DNA of 64,000 nucleotides from Bog-756 sp963703145 (GCA_963703145.1 OY969793.1:2604001-2668000), one strand, 5' to 3'. Positions 18,338 through 27,349 are shown, counted from the stretch's first letter. Translations and numbers: made by a program. The notes: generated by a model from the letters alone, not told the origin.

Positions 18338-18630
18338 TACTTGCTCACCTTGGCCAGGACGTCACGGCTCGAGAGGATCAGCAGGTCTTCGCCGTCGGCG
18401 CTGATCTCGGTGCCCCCGTACTTGGAGTAGACGACGGTGTCGCCCACGGCGATGTCGAGGGGGATCAGCTCGCCGCTGGACTCGGCGCGCCGGCCCGGGC
18501 CCACGGCCAGGACTTCGCCCTGCTGGGGCTTCTCTTTGGCGGTGTCGGGAATGACCAGGCCGGAAGCGGTGGTCTCCTCGGACTCGCCGGGGCGGACGAC
18601 GATGCGGTCGTCAAGGGGATGCAGACTCAT
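18337..18630 (-). CDS. groS: Co-chaperonin GroES (10 kDa)
   Basis: Heptameric lid of GroEL, 97 aa. MSLHPLDDRIVVRPGESEE, the mobile loop around ETTASGLVIPDTAKEKPQQG and GDTVVYSKYGGTEI are standard. AGGAGG sits about 10 nt before the ATG at 18630, a strong ribosome-binding site. It is first in the heat-shock operon; a CIRCE operator and a good promoter lie 27-81 nt upstream. Confidence 0.97.
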
Positions 18631-18656
18631 GGGTTTCGGGCCTCCTGTGGCACACG

Positions 18657-18683
18657 TTAGCAGTCGAGCGTTGAGAGTGCTAA
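18657..18683. promoter_or_regulatory. CIRCE operator (HrcA binding site) of groES-groEL
   Basis: TTAGCAGTC-N9-GAGTGCTAA, against the consensus TTAGCACTC-N9-GAGTGCTAA. Only the seventh base of the plus-strand left arm departs (G for C). It lies just downstream of the -10 box, so bound HrcA would block transcription of groES-groEL. The hrcA gene itself is not in the window. Confidence 0.93.
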
Positions 18684-18711
18684 TGGTAGCGACCTCCACA
18701 GCGTTTGGCAA
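18683..18711 (-). promoter_or_regulatory. groES promoter (vegetative sigma type)
   Basis: Minus-strand TTGCCA (18711-18706), 17-bp spacer, TACCAT (18688-18683). The -10 shares one base with the CIRCE operator, the expected arrangement for HrcA repression. Confidence 0.75.
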
Positions 18712-18768
18712 CCGGCATCTCCGAGTGCCAGCCGCCGGGAGGGAACGGGCCCCGGGTGCTGGGTCCGC

Positions 18769-19800
18769 TCAGCCCGCCGCCACCAGCCGCAGGTTGGGGT
18801 CCGCACCCAGGCTGAGGGGACTGGCGGCCCCGTGGTGAAGCCGCCACCATCCCGCCGCCGCCACCATCGCCGCGTTGTCGGTGCACAGGGCCCGGCTGGG
18901 CAGGAACGCCCCGATCCCGGCCGAGGCGCAGGCCTCCTCGATGGTCGAGCGCAGCAGGGAGTTGGCCGCCACCCCGCCGGCCAGGCAGACCGCCTTGGCC
19001 CCGACGTCGCGGGCCGCGGCCATGGCCCGGGACACCAGCACGTCCACCACAGCCTGGCGGAACGAGGCGGCGACGTCGGCGGTGTCGGCCTCGGGGTGGT
19101 TGCGGACCATGGTCACCACCGAGGTCTTCAGCCCGCTGAACGAGAAGTCGTAGCCGTCCCCGGGCGTCGATCGTGGGAACGAAAACGCCGTGGGGTCGCC
19201 CTGGCCGGCGATGCGGTCGATGGCCGGGCCGCCCGGGTAGCCCAGGCCGAGGAAGCGGGCCACCTTGTCGAAGGCCTCGCCGGCCGCATCGTCGATGGTC
19301 CCCCCGAGCAGCCGGTAGTGGCCGGGGCTCGACACCTCGACCACCAGGGTGTGCCCGCCCGAGACGAGCAGCACCACCAGCGGCCAGCCCAGGTCGGGCT
19401 GTTCGAGGAGGGAGGCGAACAGATGGGCCTCGAGGTGGTTGACCCCGACCAGCGGCACGCCCCAGGCCAGAGACAGGGCCTTGGCCTCGGCCACCCCGAC
19501 CAGCAGGGACCCGATGAGGCCGGGGCCGAAGGTGACCGCCACCGCATCGATGCCCGACCCCGACGCGTCCGACCCCGCCGACTCCAGCGCCTCGGCCAGG
19601 ACCGGGGTGAGGAGCTCCACGTGGGCCCGCCCGGCCAGTTCGGGCACCACCCCGCCGTAGCGGGCGTGCAGGTCGATCTGGCTGCTCACCACGGACGAGA
19701 CGATCACCGACCCGCCGTCGACCACCGAGGCCGCCGTCTCGTCACACGACGTCTCGATGCCGAGCACCCGGTGGGGCGGGTCAGCGGGGAGGACGGCCAT
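18769..19800 (-). CDS. tsaD: tRNA N6-adenosine threonylcarbamoyltransferase TsaD
   Basis: Catalytic subunit that transfers threonylcarbamoyl to A37 of ANN-decoding tRNAs (t6A). 343 aa. VLGIETSCDETAASVV is the ATPase phosphate-1 motif, NHLEAHLFASL carries the metal-binding His pair, LLVSGGHTLVV and GYPGGPAIDR follow, and CLAGGVAANSLLR is the conserved C-terminal Gly-rich motif. It closes the tsaE-tsaB-rimI-tsaD series. A 92-bp gap separates it from rimI. The partner TsaC is not in the window. Confidence 0.96.
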   Translation of the reverse strand: MAVLPADPPHRVLGIETSCDETAASVVDGGSVIVSSVVSSQIDLHARYGGVVPELAGRAHVELLTPVLAEALESAGSDASGSGIDAVAVTFGPGLIGSLLVGVAEAKALSLAWGVPLVGVNHLEAHLFASLLEQPDLGWPLVVLLVSGGHTLVVEVSSPGHYRLLGGTIDDAAGEAFDKVARFLGLGYPGGPAIDRIAGQGDPTAFSFPRSTPGDGYDFSFSGLKTSVVTMVRNHPEADTADVAASFRQAVVDVLVSRAMAAARDVGAKAVCLAGGVAANSLLRSTIEEACASAGIGAFLPSRALCTDNAAMVAAAGWWRLHHGAASPLSLGADPNLRLVAAG

Positions 19801-19892
19801 GCCCCGACACTACCGAGCCGTGGTGGCCGCGCGGGTCCCCGCCGGGCCCGGTGACCGACGATGGGCCGCGTCCCGACGGCGGTGGTCCCCCG

Positions 19893-20450
19893 TCAGCGAC
19901 GGGACGTGACCGCGAGGCGCTCGGCCACCGACGCCTCGATGCCGGCCAGACGCTCGGCGTACTCGGCCGAGTCGATGTCACGGGCCCACATCACCAGGGC
20001 GTCCTCACCGGTCACCGGGTAGTAGTTGGGACGGACGCCCACTGGGGCCAGTCCGAACCGCTTGTAGAGCGCCAGTGCCGGCTCGTTGCCCACCCGGACC
20101 TCCAAGGTGAGGTGGCGCACACCCCGCGCCAGCCCCGTGCGCACCAGGTCCGCCAGGACGGCGGCCCCGAGGCCGTGCCCCTGCCAGCCCGGATCCACGG
20201 CGATGTTGTTCACGTGAGACTCGTCGTCGATGAACATCTGGCCGGCGAAGCCCACGATCCGGTTCCCCACCCAGGCCGCCCGATAGGCACGGGAGGTCCG
20301 TTGGGAGAGCTCCTCGACGAACAGCCGGTGGGACCAGGGTTGGGGGAACACCGCCTCCTCGATCCGGAGGACGGCCTTGAGGTCCTTGGTCCGCATGGGC
20401 GCCACGATCACCTCCACCGGCGATGCCGGGGACGCCGCTCCCGCACTCAT
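19893..20450 (-). CDS. rimI: Ribosomal protein S18-alanine N-acetyltransferase (RimI), GNAT family
   Basis: GNAT acetyltransferase, 185 aa. RTKDLKAVLRIEEAVFPQPW is the RimI N-terminal helix pair, NNIAVDPGWQGHGLGAAVL contains the acetyl-CoA loop (Q/RxxGxG form), and LEVRVGNEPALALYKRFGL with a nearby NYYP motif closes the fold. ATG at 20450 overlaps the tsaB stop (ATGA). Its place between tsaB and tsaD is the usual actinobacterial arrangement. Substrates beyond ribosomal protein N-termini are possible. Confidence 0.92.
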   Translation of the reverse strand: MSAGAASPASPVEVIVAPMRTKDLKAVLRIEEAVFPQPWSHRLFVEELSQRTSRAYRAAWVGNRIVGFAGQMFIDDESHVNNIAVDPGWQGHGLGAAVLADLVRTGLARGVRHLTLEVRVGNEPALALYKRFGLAPVGVRPNYYPVTGEDALVMWARDIDSAEYAERLAGIEASVAERLAVTSRR

Positions 20451-21223
20451 CCGGGCCGCGCCTGGTCGCCCTCGGCCGGGCGGGGCAGGCGCTGCTCCCA
20501 GTTGATGCGGGCGTCGGCCGGGCGTCGGTAGTCCGGGACCAGCTCGGCTGCGGGCACCGGCCGGGTGCCGGCGCCCAGTCGGAGCAGGGCCACCCGGGCC
20601 AGGGCCAGCGGAGGCGGCCCGGACAGCTCGGAGGCCCACGACAGATCGAGATCCTGGTGGACGGCGAGCAGGTGCCGGTAGCGGGCCGCGCCGTCACCCG
20701 CCACGGCCACCGGCCCGGACGCCGCGGCCACCTCGACCAGCCAGTCGACCAGCACCTCGGGGGCCAGCGGCTCGGGACGGTCGTCCCACACGGCCACCGG
20801 TCCCCCGTCGGTCCGAGACCCCCGACGGTAGGTGGCGGCGAACACCTCGCCGCGCCGGGCGTCGACCACCGAGGCCACCACGCCCGGACCATCACCCGCA
20901 CCGAGCCGCTCGGCCGCGGCGAAAGCCAAGATGTCGAGGCTGCTGACGCCGATGACACCGATGCCCAGGGCCTGGGCCAGCGCCTTGGCCGTGGCCACGC
21001 CCACCCGGAGTCCGGTGAACAGCCCCGGTCCGATGTCGACGGCGATGGTCCCCACCTCGGCCAGGGTGCACCCCGACACCGCACAGACCTCCTCGATGGC
21101 CGGGGCCAGCAGCTCGGCGTGGGCGCGGCCCCCCTCGTGGACCCGCTCGGCCGAGGCGCCGTCGTCCCGGATGAGCGCCACGCCCACCATGTCGGTGGCC
21201 GACTCGATGGCCAGCAGGGTCAT
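20447..21223 (-). CDS. tsaB: t6A biosynthesis protein TsaB
   Basis: Inactive TsaD paralogue that scaffolds the TsaB-TsaD-TsaE complex. 258 aa. MTLLAIESATDMVGVALIRD begins the ASKHA fold; GGRAHAELLAPAIEEVC and IAVDIGPGLFTGLRVGVATA are TsaB signatures. The ATG at 21223 overlaps the tsaE stop (ATGA), and its stop overlaps rimI, so the cluster is translated as a coupled chain. Residues beyond about 205 are poorly conserved, as in other TsaB proteins. Confidence 0.94.
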   Translation of the reverse strand: MTLLAIESATDMVGVALIRDDGASAERVHEGGRAHAELLAPAIEEVCAVSGCTLAEVGTIAVDIGPGLFTGLRVGVATAKALAQALGIGVIGVSSLDILAFAAAERLGAGDGPGVVASVVDARRGEVFAATYRRGSRTDGGPVAVWDDRPEPLAPEVLVDWLVEVAAASGPVAVAGDGAARYRHLLAVHQDLDLSWASELSGPPPLALARVALLRLGAGTRPVPAAELVPDYRRPADARINWEQRLPRPAEGDQARPG

Positions 21224-21753
21224 GGGGCCACCTGCCAGGCCGCCAGGGCCCCGACCAGTGCGTCCCACCGGTCCGACCACGCCGAGTCGCCCGGGCCCAC
21301 GGTGATCCTCCGGTCGTCGTCGGAACCGCCGGGGTCGAGCTGGACGGTCAGGGAGCCCGCTCCGAGGACCGGACCGGCCATGTCACCCCACTCGACCAGG
21401 GCCACGGCCCCGTCCTCCACCAGCTCGCCCAGGCCGAGGTCGACGATCTCGTGGAGGTGGTCCAGCCGGTAGAGGTCGGCGTGCAACAGGGTCCGGACCG
21501 AGAGGCCGGACCGGTCACCACCCGCGCCGCCGGGCGGCCCGACCGGATACTGGCGGACCAGGGTGAAGGTGGGACTGGTGACGGCCTCGGCCACGCCGAG
21601 GGCGGAGCCGAACCCCTGGGCGAAGGTGGTCTTTCCCGCACCCAGGTCCCCCACCAGCAGCACGATGTCCCCCGGGAGGCACAGCGGTGCGAGCGCGGCG
21701 GCGATGGCGCGGGTGTCCTCGGCCGAGGCCGACGCCAGGGACAGGCCGCTCAC
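21220..21753 (-). CDS. tsaE: t6A biosynthesis ATPase TsaE
   Basis: P-loop ATPase that resets the TsaBD complex. 177 aa. Walker A is LLVGDLGAGKTTFAQGF; TSPTFTLVRQY is the TsaE switch region, and LLHADLYRLDHLHEIVDLGL with VALVEWGDM holds the Walker B-like acidic residues. The GTG at 21753 overlaps the stop of the uracil-DNA glycosylase gene (GTGA). A Gly/Ala-rich insertion of about 10 residues sits between the QYP and the DLYR motif. Confidence 0.93.
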   Translation of the reverse strand: MSGLSLASASAEDTRAIAAALAPLCLPGDIVLLVGDLGAGKTTFAQGFGSALGVAEAVTSPTFTLVRQYPVGPPGGAGGDRSGLSVRTLLHADLYRLDHLHEIVDLGLGELVEDGAVALVEWGDMAGPVLGAGSLTVQLDPGGSDDDRRITVGPGDSAWSDRWDALVGALAAWQVAP

Positions 21754-22328
21754 GTCGTCCACCCGAGCAGGTGCTTGGCCCGGATGAGGTCGGCGCGCAT
21801 CTCGGCCAGGACCACGCCACCCGACCGCAGGGCCGCGGCCGGATGGTACGTCGGGACCAGGTGCCAGCCGTCCATGGGATAGGACCGGCCCCGCACCTTG
21901 GTGATGCCGAGGTCGGTGGCGAGGAGCAGCTTGGTGGCGAAGTTCCCGAGCGTCACCACCACCACCGGCCGGATCAGCGCCAGCTGGGCGTCGAGGTAGG
22001 GACGGCACGAGGCGATCTCCTCGGCCTTGGGATCGCGGTTGTCGGGGGGCCGGCACTTCACCACGTTGGCGATGTAGAGGCCCGACCGGTCGATGCCCAG
22101 CTCCTCGAGCACCAGGCGGTCGAGGAGCTTGCCGGACCGGCCGACGAAGGGCTCCCCCTGGAGGTCTTCGTCGCGCCCGGGGGCCTCGCCGACCACCATG
22201 AGGTCGGCGTGGGGGTCGCCCACCCCGAACACCACTTGGGTCCGCGTGGCCGACAGCGGGCACCGGGTGCAGCCCGAGGCCTCCCGGGCGAGTTCGGCCA
22301 GATCGCTCCCCGGTGCCACGGGGCGCAT
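21750..22328 (-). CDS. Family 4 uracil-DNA glycosylase (Fe-S type)
   Basis: Excises uracil from DNA. 192 aa. GEAPGRDEDLQGEPFVGRSG holds the family-4 active-site motif; LVPTYHPAAALR is motif B. Cys20 and Cys23 (CTRC) with Cys92 and Cys108 form the 4Fe-4S ligand set. It lies inside the alr-tsaE interval, translationally coupled to tsaE, where mycobacterial genomes have no such gene; the pairing may just be co-expression of housekeeping functions. Confidence 0.92.
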   Translation of the reverse strand: MRPVAPGSDLAELAREASGCTRCPLSATRTQVVFGVGDPHADLMVVGEAPGRDEDLQGEPFVGRSGKLLDRLVLEELGIDRSGLYIANVVKCRPPDNRDPKAEEIASCRPYLDAQLALIRPVVVVTLGNFATKLLLATDLGITKVRGRSYPMDGWHLVPTYHPAAALRSGGVVLAEMRADLIRAKHLLGWTT

Positions 22329-22349
22329 GGTACTCCGAGGCCCGGACGG

Positions 22350-23543
22350 TCAGGACGCCGGGCCGGGTCCGGCGTCCTGCACCAGGCGGGGCACCCGGGG
22401 ACCGATGTCGCACAGCACCTCGTAGCTGATGGTCCCGAGGCGTTGGGCCCACTCGGCCGCCGTCACCTCCTCGTCGCCCTGGCGCCCGATCAGCACGACC
22501 TCGTCGCCCACCGCCACCCGGGCCGATCCAGGGGGGCCGCAGTCGACCACGATCTGGTCCATGGTGACCACGCCGGCCAGCGGGCGGCGGATGCCCCCGA
22601 TGAGCACCTCGGCACCCTGGTCGAAGAGCCGCCGGGACACGCCGTCGGCGTAGCCGATCGGGATGGTGGCGATCGTCGACCGTCGCGCCAGGGCCCGGCG
22701 GCGGCCGTAGGAGGGTCGCTCCCCGGCATCGAGGTCCCGCACGTAGGTGACCCGGCTCCGCAGGGACAGCACTGGCTGCAGCCGCTGGCCGCCCGTGGCG
22801 TCGGCCAGGGTGGCGGCCAGCGCCGCGGTCGGGGCCACCCCGTAGAGGGCGATCCCGCAGCGGACCAGACCGCGCCGTGACGAGGGCACGGCGATGGCGC
22901 CGGCCGAGTTGGCCACGTGGGTCAGGGGGGGCCGGTGGCCGGCCGAGGCCAGCTCGGCCAGCGTGGCGTCGAACCGCTCGAGTTGGAGCGCGGTGAATGC
23001 GGTGTCCTCGGGCTGGTCGCCGTCGGCTACGGCGAAGTGGGTCCACACCGCGCCCAGCTCGAGCAGGGGATCGGCGGCGATGCGGTCGGCCAGCGGTCCC
23101 ACCTGGTCGGGGTCGGCACCCACCCGGTGCATGCCGGTGTCGACCTTCAGGTGCACGGCCACCGGCGGGAAGCCCCCCGCGGCTGCGACCCGGCTGAGTG
23201 ACTCCAGGCCACCCGCGGTGTAGACGGTCGGGACCAGCCGACGGGCCACCGCTTCGGCCATCCCCTCCACGGGCGGCTCGGACAACAGGAGGATCGGGGC
23301 GTCGATGCCCGCCTCCCGGAGTGTGACCCCCTCCTCCACCAGCGCCACGGCCAGCCATGACGCGCCGCCCTCCAGCGCGGCCCGGGCGGTGGGCACGTCA
23401 CCGTGGCCGTAGCCGTCGGCCTTGACCACGGCACACAACTCGGCCGGGCCGATCAGGGTGGCGAGGAGGGCGGCGTTGTGCCGCACCGCGGCGAGGTCGA
23501 TGTCGGCCCAGGCGGGCCGCCAGCGCTCAGACACCGGCGCCAT
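22350..23543 (-). CDS. alr: Alanine racemase
   Basis: PLP enzyme making D-alanine for peptidoglycan, 397 aa from the ATG at 23543. AVVKADGYGHG contains the PLP-binding Lys; HLKVDTGMHRVGADP, LTHVANSAGAI and VRCGIALYGVAP follow, and PSYGRRRALAR has the catalytic Tyr of the C-terminal domain; IPIGYADGVSRRL and VTMDQIVVDC complete the family pattern. The start lies 17 nt inside the end of the preceding NAD(P)HX gene; a GTG at 23534 is also possible. Confidence 0.95.
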   Translation of the reverse strand: MAPVSERWRPAWADIDLAAVRHNAALLATLIGPAELCAVVKADGYGHGDVPTARAALEGGASWLAVALVEEGVTLREAGIDAPILLLSEPPVEGMAEAVARRLVPTVYTAGGLESLSRVAAAGGFPPVAVHLKVDTGMHRVGADPDQVGPLADRIAADPLLELGAVWTHFAVADGDQPEDTAFTALQLERFDATLAELASAGHRPPLTHVANSAGAIAVPSSRRGLVRCGIALYGVAPTAALAATLADATGGQRLQPVLSLRSRVTYVRDLDAGERPSYGRRRALARRSTIATIPIGYADGVSRRLFDQGAEVLIGGIRRPLAGVVTMDQIVVDCGPPGSARVAVGDEVVLIGRQGDEEVTAAEWAQRLGTISYEVLCDIGPRVPRLVQDAGPGPAS

Positions 23544-24918
23544 CCGAGCGGGCAGCCAGAGGTCCGAGGTCGGCCAGGACACCGGCCACCAGTTCGGGCA
23601 GGTCGCCGGCCACCAGGCCGTTGCCGAGTCCCGCGGCCCCGGCCCGCCCGTGCACGTGGGCCGCCAGTGCCGCCGCCTCCAACGGTTGGACACCGCGGGC
23701 CATGAAGGCGGCGATGACCCCGCTCAGGACGTCACCGGTCCCGGCGGTGGCCAGGGCCGTGGTACCGGCCATGGCCAGGCGCACCCGCCCGTCGGGATGG
23801 GCCACAGCCGTGGTGGGCCCCTTGAGCAGTGCCACGGCCGACGCCTCTCCGGCCAGGTGCCGGGCGGCCGCGATGCGGTCGGACCCCGGTGCCGTCGACG
23901 CCAAGCGCTCGTACTCCCCGTCGTGGGGGGTGAGCACCACCGGCGAGCGGGCGGGGATGGGGCCGTCCGTGCCCAGCTGGCCCAGGGCGAACAGGCCGTC
24001 GGCGTCCACCACCACCGGCACCGGCGACTCGGCGACCAGGCGGGCCACCTCGGCCGCCGTCGAGGGGTCACGTCCGAGTCCGGGACCCACTACGACGGCC
24101 GAGCACCGGGACGCCGCGGCCAGGGCCGCAGACGACCAGGCCGGGTCGGTCAGGGGGATACCCACCGCCTCGGTGGCCGGCAGCGCCGATAGTGACGCGC
24201 CGGGCACTGCGAGCCGCACCATGCCGGCCCCGGCGCGGTAGGCCGCCCGGGCGCACATGGCAGCCGCCCCGGTCATCCCCGGTGAGCCCGCCACCACCAG
24301 CACGGCCGCTGCCCATTTGTTCCCCCCGTGGCCCCGGGCCGGGACCAGGCGGGCCACATCGCCGTCGTCGACCACGGCGATGAGCGGATCGCCGGTGGGC
24401 AGGCCGATGTCGACCACCGACACCCGACCGGCCAGCCGGGCGCCGTCCCCCTGGAGCAGCCCGGGCTTGACGGCCACGAACGTCACGGTGCGGTCGGCAG
24501 CCACCGGTGCTCCCGATGCCGTCCCGGTGTCGCCGTGGACACCCGAGGGGATGTCGACGGCCAGCACCGTGGTGCCGGCCGGCACGGTCGGGAAGCGGTA
24601 CTCCCCCCGGAACCCGGTGCCGAAGGCGGCGTCGACCACCAGGTCGGCCCGGCCGAGCGGCGCCGAGGAGCCAGCGTCGACGATGGTCACCCGGACGCCC
24701 CGCCGGGTCAGGATCGCAGCGGCCACTCGGCCGTCGGCCCCGTTGTTGCCCGGTCCGGCCACCACCACCACCCGTCGCCCGTAGGCGCCGCCCAGCAGGT
24801 CCAGCGCGGCCACGGCCACGGCGTGACCGGCCCGGCCGACCAGGACGTCGAGCGGGGTGGTCCGGGCCGCCTCGGCGTCCACGCCCTGCATCTCGGAGAC
24901 GGTCAGTACCGGTCGCAT
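23527..24918 (-). CDS. nnr: Bifunctional NAD(P)HX epimerase / ADP-dependent NAD(P)HX dehydratase
   Basis: Repairs hydrated NAD(P)H. 463 aa from the ATG at 24918 (MRPVLTVSEMQGVD). The N-terminal YjeF/NnrE domain has VVVAGPGNNGADGRVAA and LAVDIPSGVHGDTG; the C-terminal NnrD/YjeF-C domain has HGGNKWAAAVLVVAGSPGMT, VLTPHDGEYERL and TALATAGTGDVLSGVIAAFM with the ATP-binding Gly-rich loop and catalytic Asp. The fused arrangement is usual for bacteria. It follows acpS by 11 bp and overlaps alr. Confidence 0.95.
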   Translation of the reverse strand: MRPVLTVSEMQGVDAEAARTTPLDVLVGRAGHAVAVAALDLLGGAYGRRVVVVAGPGNNGADGRVAAAILTRRGVRVTIVDAGSSAPLGRADLVVDAAFGTGFRGEYRFPTVPAGTTVLAVDIPSGVHGDTGTASGAPVAADRTVTFVAVKPGLLQGDGARLAGRVSVVDIGLPTGDPLIAVVDDGDVARLVPARGHGGNKWAAAVLVVAGSPGMTGAAAMCARAAYRAGAGMVRLAVPGASLSALPATEAVGIPLTDPAWSSAALAAASRCSAVVVGPGLGRDPSTAAEVARLVAESPVPVVVDADGLFALGQLGTDGPIPARSPVVLTPHDGEYERLASTAPGSDRIAAARHLAGEASAVALLKGPTTAVAHPDGRVRLAMAGTTALATAGTGDVLSGVIAAFMARGVQPLEAAALAAHVHGRAGAAGLGNGLVAGDLPELVAGVLADLGPLAARSDGAGV

Positions 24919-24929
24919 CGGTCCCGACG

Positions 24930-25448
24930 CTACGGCGTCGGCCGGCGGCCGGCGGCCATCCCGTGAACCGGTCGTCGGCCCGGGCCGCCCATAGCCACCA
25001 CGACGGCCATGGCCACCCGGTCGGTGTGGGTGAGCGACAGGTGCCACCGGCCGACGCCGCACGAGCGGGCCAGCTCGAGGGCCGCACCCCGCACCTCCAG
25101 CCACGGGGCGTCAAGACCCAGTCGCACCACCTCCACGTCGTGGAAGGGGAAGGCCCCGAGGCCCACGCCGAGGGCCTTCATGGTGGCCTCTTTGGCCGCG
25201 AACCGCGTCGACAGGCGGGGCACCGGATCGACCGAGGCCCGGGCGTAGGCCAGCTCGCCGGCGGTGAACAGGCGGTCGGCAATCGTTGCCCGTCGGTCGA
25301 GCACCCGGGCGAACCGGTCGAGGTCCACGGCGTCGATGCCCACGCCGATCACACCCCCGGCACCCCCGAGGTCCCCGGTCACCTCCTCGGCCATCGCCGC
25401 CGCGAGCCCGGACAGGCTGGCTGCGGCGGTGCCGTCGGCGCCGGTCAC
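24930..25448 (-). CDS. acpS: Holo-[acyl-carrier-protein] synthase
   Basis: Attaches 4'-phosphopantetheine to ACP. The core has VIGVGIDAVDLDRFARVL (Mg-binding Asp), LFTAGELAYA and LSTRFAAKEATMKALG (catalytic Glu/Lys), and ends with WHLSLTHTDRVAMAVVVA. The GTG at 25448 overlaps the glmS stop (GTGA) and gives 172 aa, about 30 longer than typical at the N-terminus; an ATG at 25394 gives a more usual length. A short Pro/Arg-rich tail follows the core. Confidence 0.92.
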   Translation of the reverse strand: MTGADGTAAASLSGLAAAMAEEVTGDLGGAGGVIGVGIDAVDLDRFARVLDRRATIADRLFTAGELAYARASVDPVPRLSTRFAAKEATMKALGVGLGAFPFHDVEVVRLGLDAPWLEVRGAALELARSCGVGRWHLSLTHTDRVAMAVVVAMGGPGRRPVHGMAAGRRPTP

Positions 25449-27349
25449 TCGACGGTGACCACCTTGGCCAGGTTGCGGGGCCGGTCGACGTCGTGACCGT
25501 GCAGGCGGGCGAGCGAGTAGGCGAACATCTGAAGCGGGACGACGTCGACGATCGGGGAGAACAGGTACTCGGTCTCGGGCACCCACAACACGGCATCGGC
25601 GTGGCGGGCCGTCTCCTCGTCGCCGTCGTTGACCACGAGAACCACCGTGGCGCCACGGCTCTTGACCTCCGTCACGTTGCTCATCATCTTCGCCAGGATC
25701 GGTGTGCGGGTGGCCACCCCGATCACGACCGTTCCCTCCTCGACCAGGGCGATGGGGCCGTGCTTCAGCTCACCGGCAGGGAACCCCTCGGCCCGGAGGT
25801 AGGAGAGCTCTTTGAGCTTCAGCGCGCCCTCGAGGGCCACGGGGTAGCCGACCTGTCGACCGAGGAACATGAAGGATGGCGAGTCCTTGTACCGTTCGGC
25901 AACGGCCTCGACATCGGCGGACCGCTCCAGGGCCAGTGCCACCTTGTCGGGGAGGAACCCCATGTGCTCGAACAGGGCACGGGCGTCCTGGGGTGAGAGG
26001 GTCTTGCGGGCCTGGGCCAGGTACAGGGCGAAGATCTCGAGGGCGGTGATCTGGGCCAGGTGGGTCTTGGTGGCCGCCACTCCGACCTCGGGACCAGCCC
26101 GGGTGTACAGGACGGCGTCGCTGCCCCGGGCCATCGACGAGTCGACGACGTTCGAGATCACCAGCACCTTGGCCCCCTGGCGCCGGGCCTCCTCCATGGC
26201 GATTCGGGTGTCCGCCGTCTCGCCGGACTGACTGACGCCGATGACCAGAGTGGTCGGGTCGAGGACCGGGTCGCGGTAGATGAACTCGCTGGCGATGTCG
26301 ATCTCCACCGGAAGCCGCGCCCAGTGCTCGATGGCGTACTTGGCCATCATGCCGGCGTGGTAGCTGCTGCCACAGGCCACGATGAAGACCTTGTTGACGG
26401 CCCGGAACTCCTCGGGCGAGATGTGAACCTCGTCGAGGGAGAGGGTCCCGTCGGGGAGGAGCCGGTCGAGCAGGGTGTCGGCCACCGCCTTGGGCTGCTC
26501 GTGCATCTCCTTGCTCATGAAGTCGTCGTAGCCGTCCTTGCGGGCCGCCTCGAGGTCCCAGGCGACCGAGATCCGCTGTGGCACCACCGTTGCGCCATCG
26601 ATGTCGGTCACCCGGATGGCCCCCGGGGTCAGCTCGGCCACCTGGTCGTCCTCCAGGATGAAGAACTCACGGGTCAGATCGAGGATGGCGGGGATGTCCG
26701 ACGCCAGGAAGGCCGAGTCCTCACTGACACCCATCAGGAGCGGTGAGACCCGTCGGGCCGCCACGACCAGGTCGGGCCGGTCCGCCCACACGACGGCGAT
26801 GGCAAAGGCCCCCCGAACCCGTCCGAGCGCGCTGCGCACCGCGCCGGCGAGGTCACCGCTGGGGTCGGCGGCCAGGCCCGCCTCGATGAGGTGGGCCAGC
26901 ACCTCGGTATCGGTGTCTGACTTGAGCTGGTGGCCCGCGGCGACCAACTCATCGGCCAGCTCCACGTGGTTCTCGATGATCCCGTTGTGGATGAGGGCCA
27001 GGCGGCCCGTGCAGTCCAGGTGGGGATGGGCGTTCTCCTCGGTCGGTCGGCCGTGGGTGGCCCACCGGGTGTGGCCGATGCCGGCCGTGGTGCCGACCGG
27101 TGCCCGTTCGGTCTGCTTGATCAGATCGCCCAGCGAGTCGGTGCCGTTGGCCGCCCGCCCCCGCCATGCGGTCGTCAGACCATCGCCCACCAGGGCCACG
27201 CCGGCCGAGTCATACCCTCGGTACTCGAGCCGGCTGAGGCCCTCCAGCAGCACCTTGAGCACGCCGTCGTCGAGCCGCTCCCCGGCATCGCCCCGGCCGG
27301 GACGATCGCCATCAGGGGCGACCATGGTGATGCCGATGATCCCGCACAT
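25445..27349 (-). CDS. glmS: Glutamine--fructose-6-phosphate aminotransferase (isomerising)
   Basis: Makes glucosamine-6-phosphate for peptidoglycan. 634 aa from the ATG at 27349 (MCGIIGITM), which leaves Cys2 as the N-terminal nucleophile after Met removal. The Ntn-amidotransferase domain has GIGHTRWATHGRPTEENAHP; the two SIS domains carry ACGSSYHAGMMAKY, GVSQSGETADT and the C-terminal DVDRPRNLAKVVTVE. Longer upstream readings would bury the catalytic Cys and were rejected. No glmS ribozyme-like element was recognised upstream. A 94-bp gap separates it from glmM. Confidence 0.97.
   Translation of the reverse strand: MCGIIGITMVAPDGDRPGRGDAGERLDDGVLKVLLEGLSRLEYRGYDSAGVALVGDGLTTAWRGRAANGTDSLGDLIKQTERAPVGTTAGIGHTRWATHGRPTEENAHPHLDCTGRLALIHNGIIENHVELADELVAAGHQLKSDTDTEVLAHLIEAGLAADPSGDLAGAVRSALGRVRGAFAIAVVWADRPDLVVAARRVSPLLMGVSEDSAFLASDIPAILDLTREFFILEDDQVAELTPGAIRVTDIDGATVVPQRISVAWDLEAARKDGYDDFMSKEMHEQPKAVADTLLDRLLPDGTLSLDEVHISPEEFRAVNKVFIVACGSSYHAGMMAKYAIEHWARLPVEIDIASEFIYRDPVLDPTTLVIGVSQSGETADTRIAMEEARRQGAKVLVISNVVDSSMARGSDAVLYTRAGPEVGVAATKTHLAQITALEIFALYLAQARKTLSPQDARALFEHMGFLPDKVALALERSADVEAVAERYKDSPSFMFLGRQVGYPVALEGALKLKELSYLRAEGFPAGELKHGPIALVEEGTVVIGVATRTPILAKMMSNVTEVKSRGATVVLVVNDGDEETARHADAVLWVPETEYLFSPIVDVVPLQMFAYSLARLHGHDVDRPRNLAKVVTVE

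Noticed and set aside
21220..23358. tsaE open frame extended over udg and alr (about 712 codons)
   Set aside because: The extra part is Arg/Gly/Pro-rich off-frame sequence; GTG at 21753 gives a normal TsaE coupled to udg.
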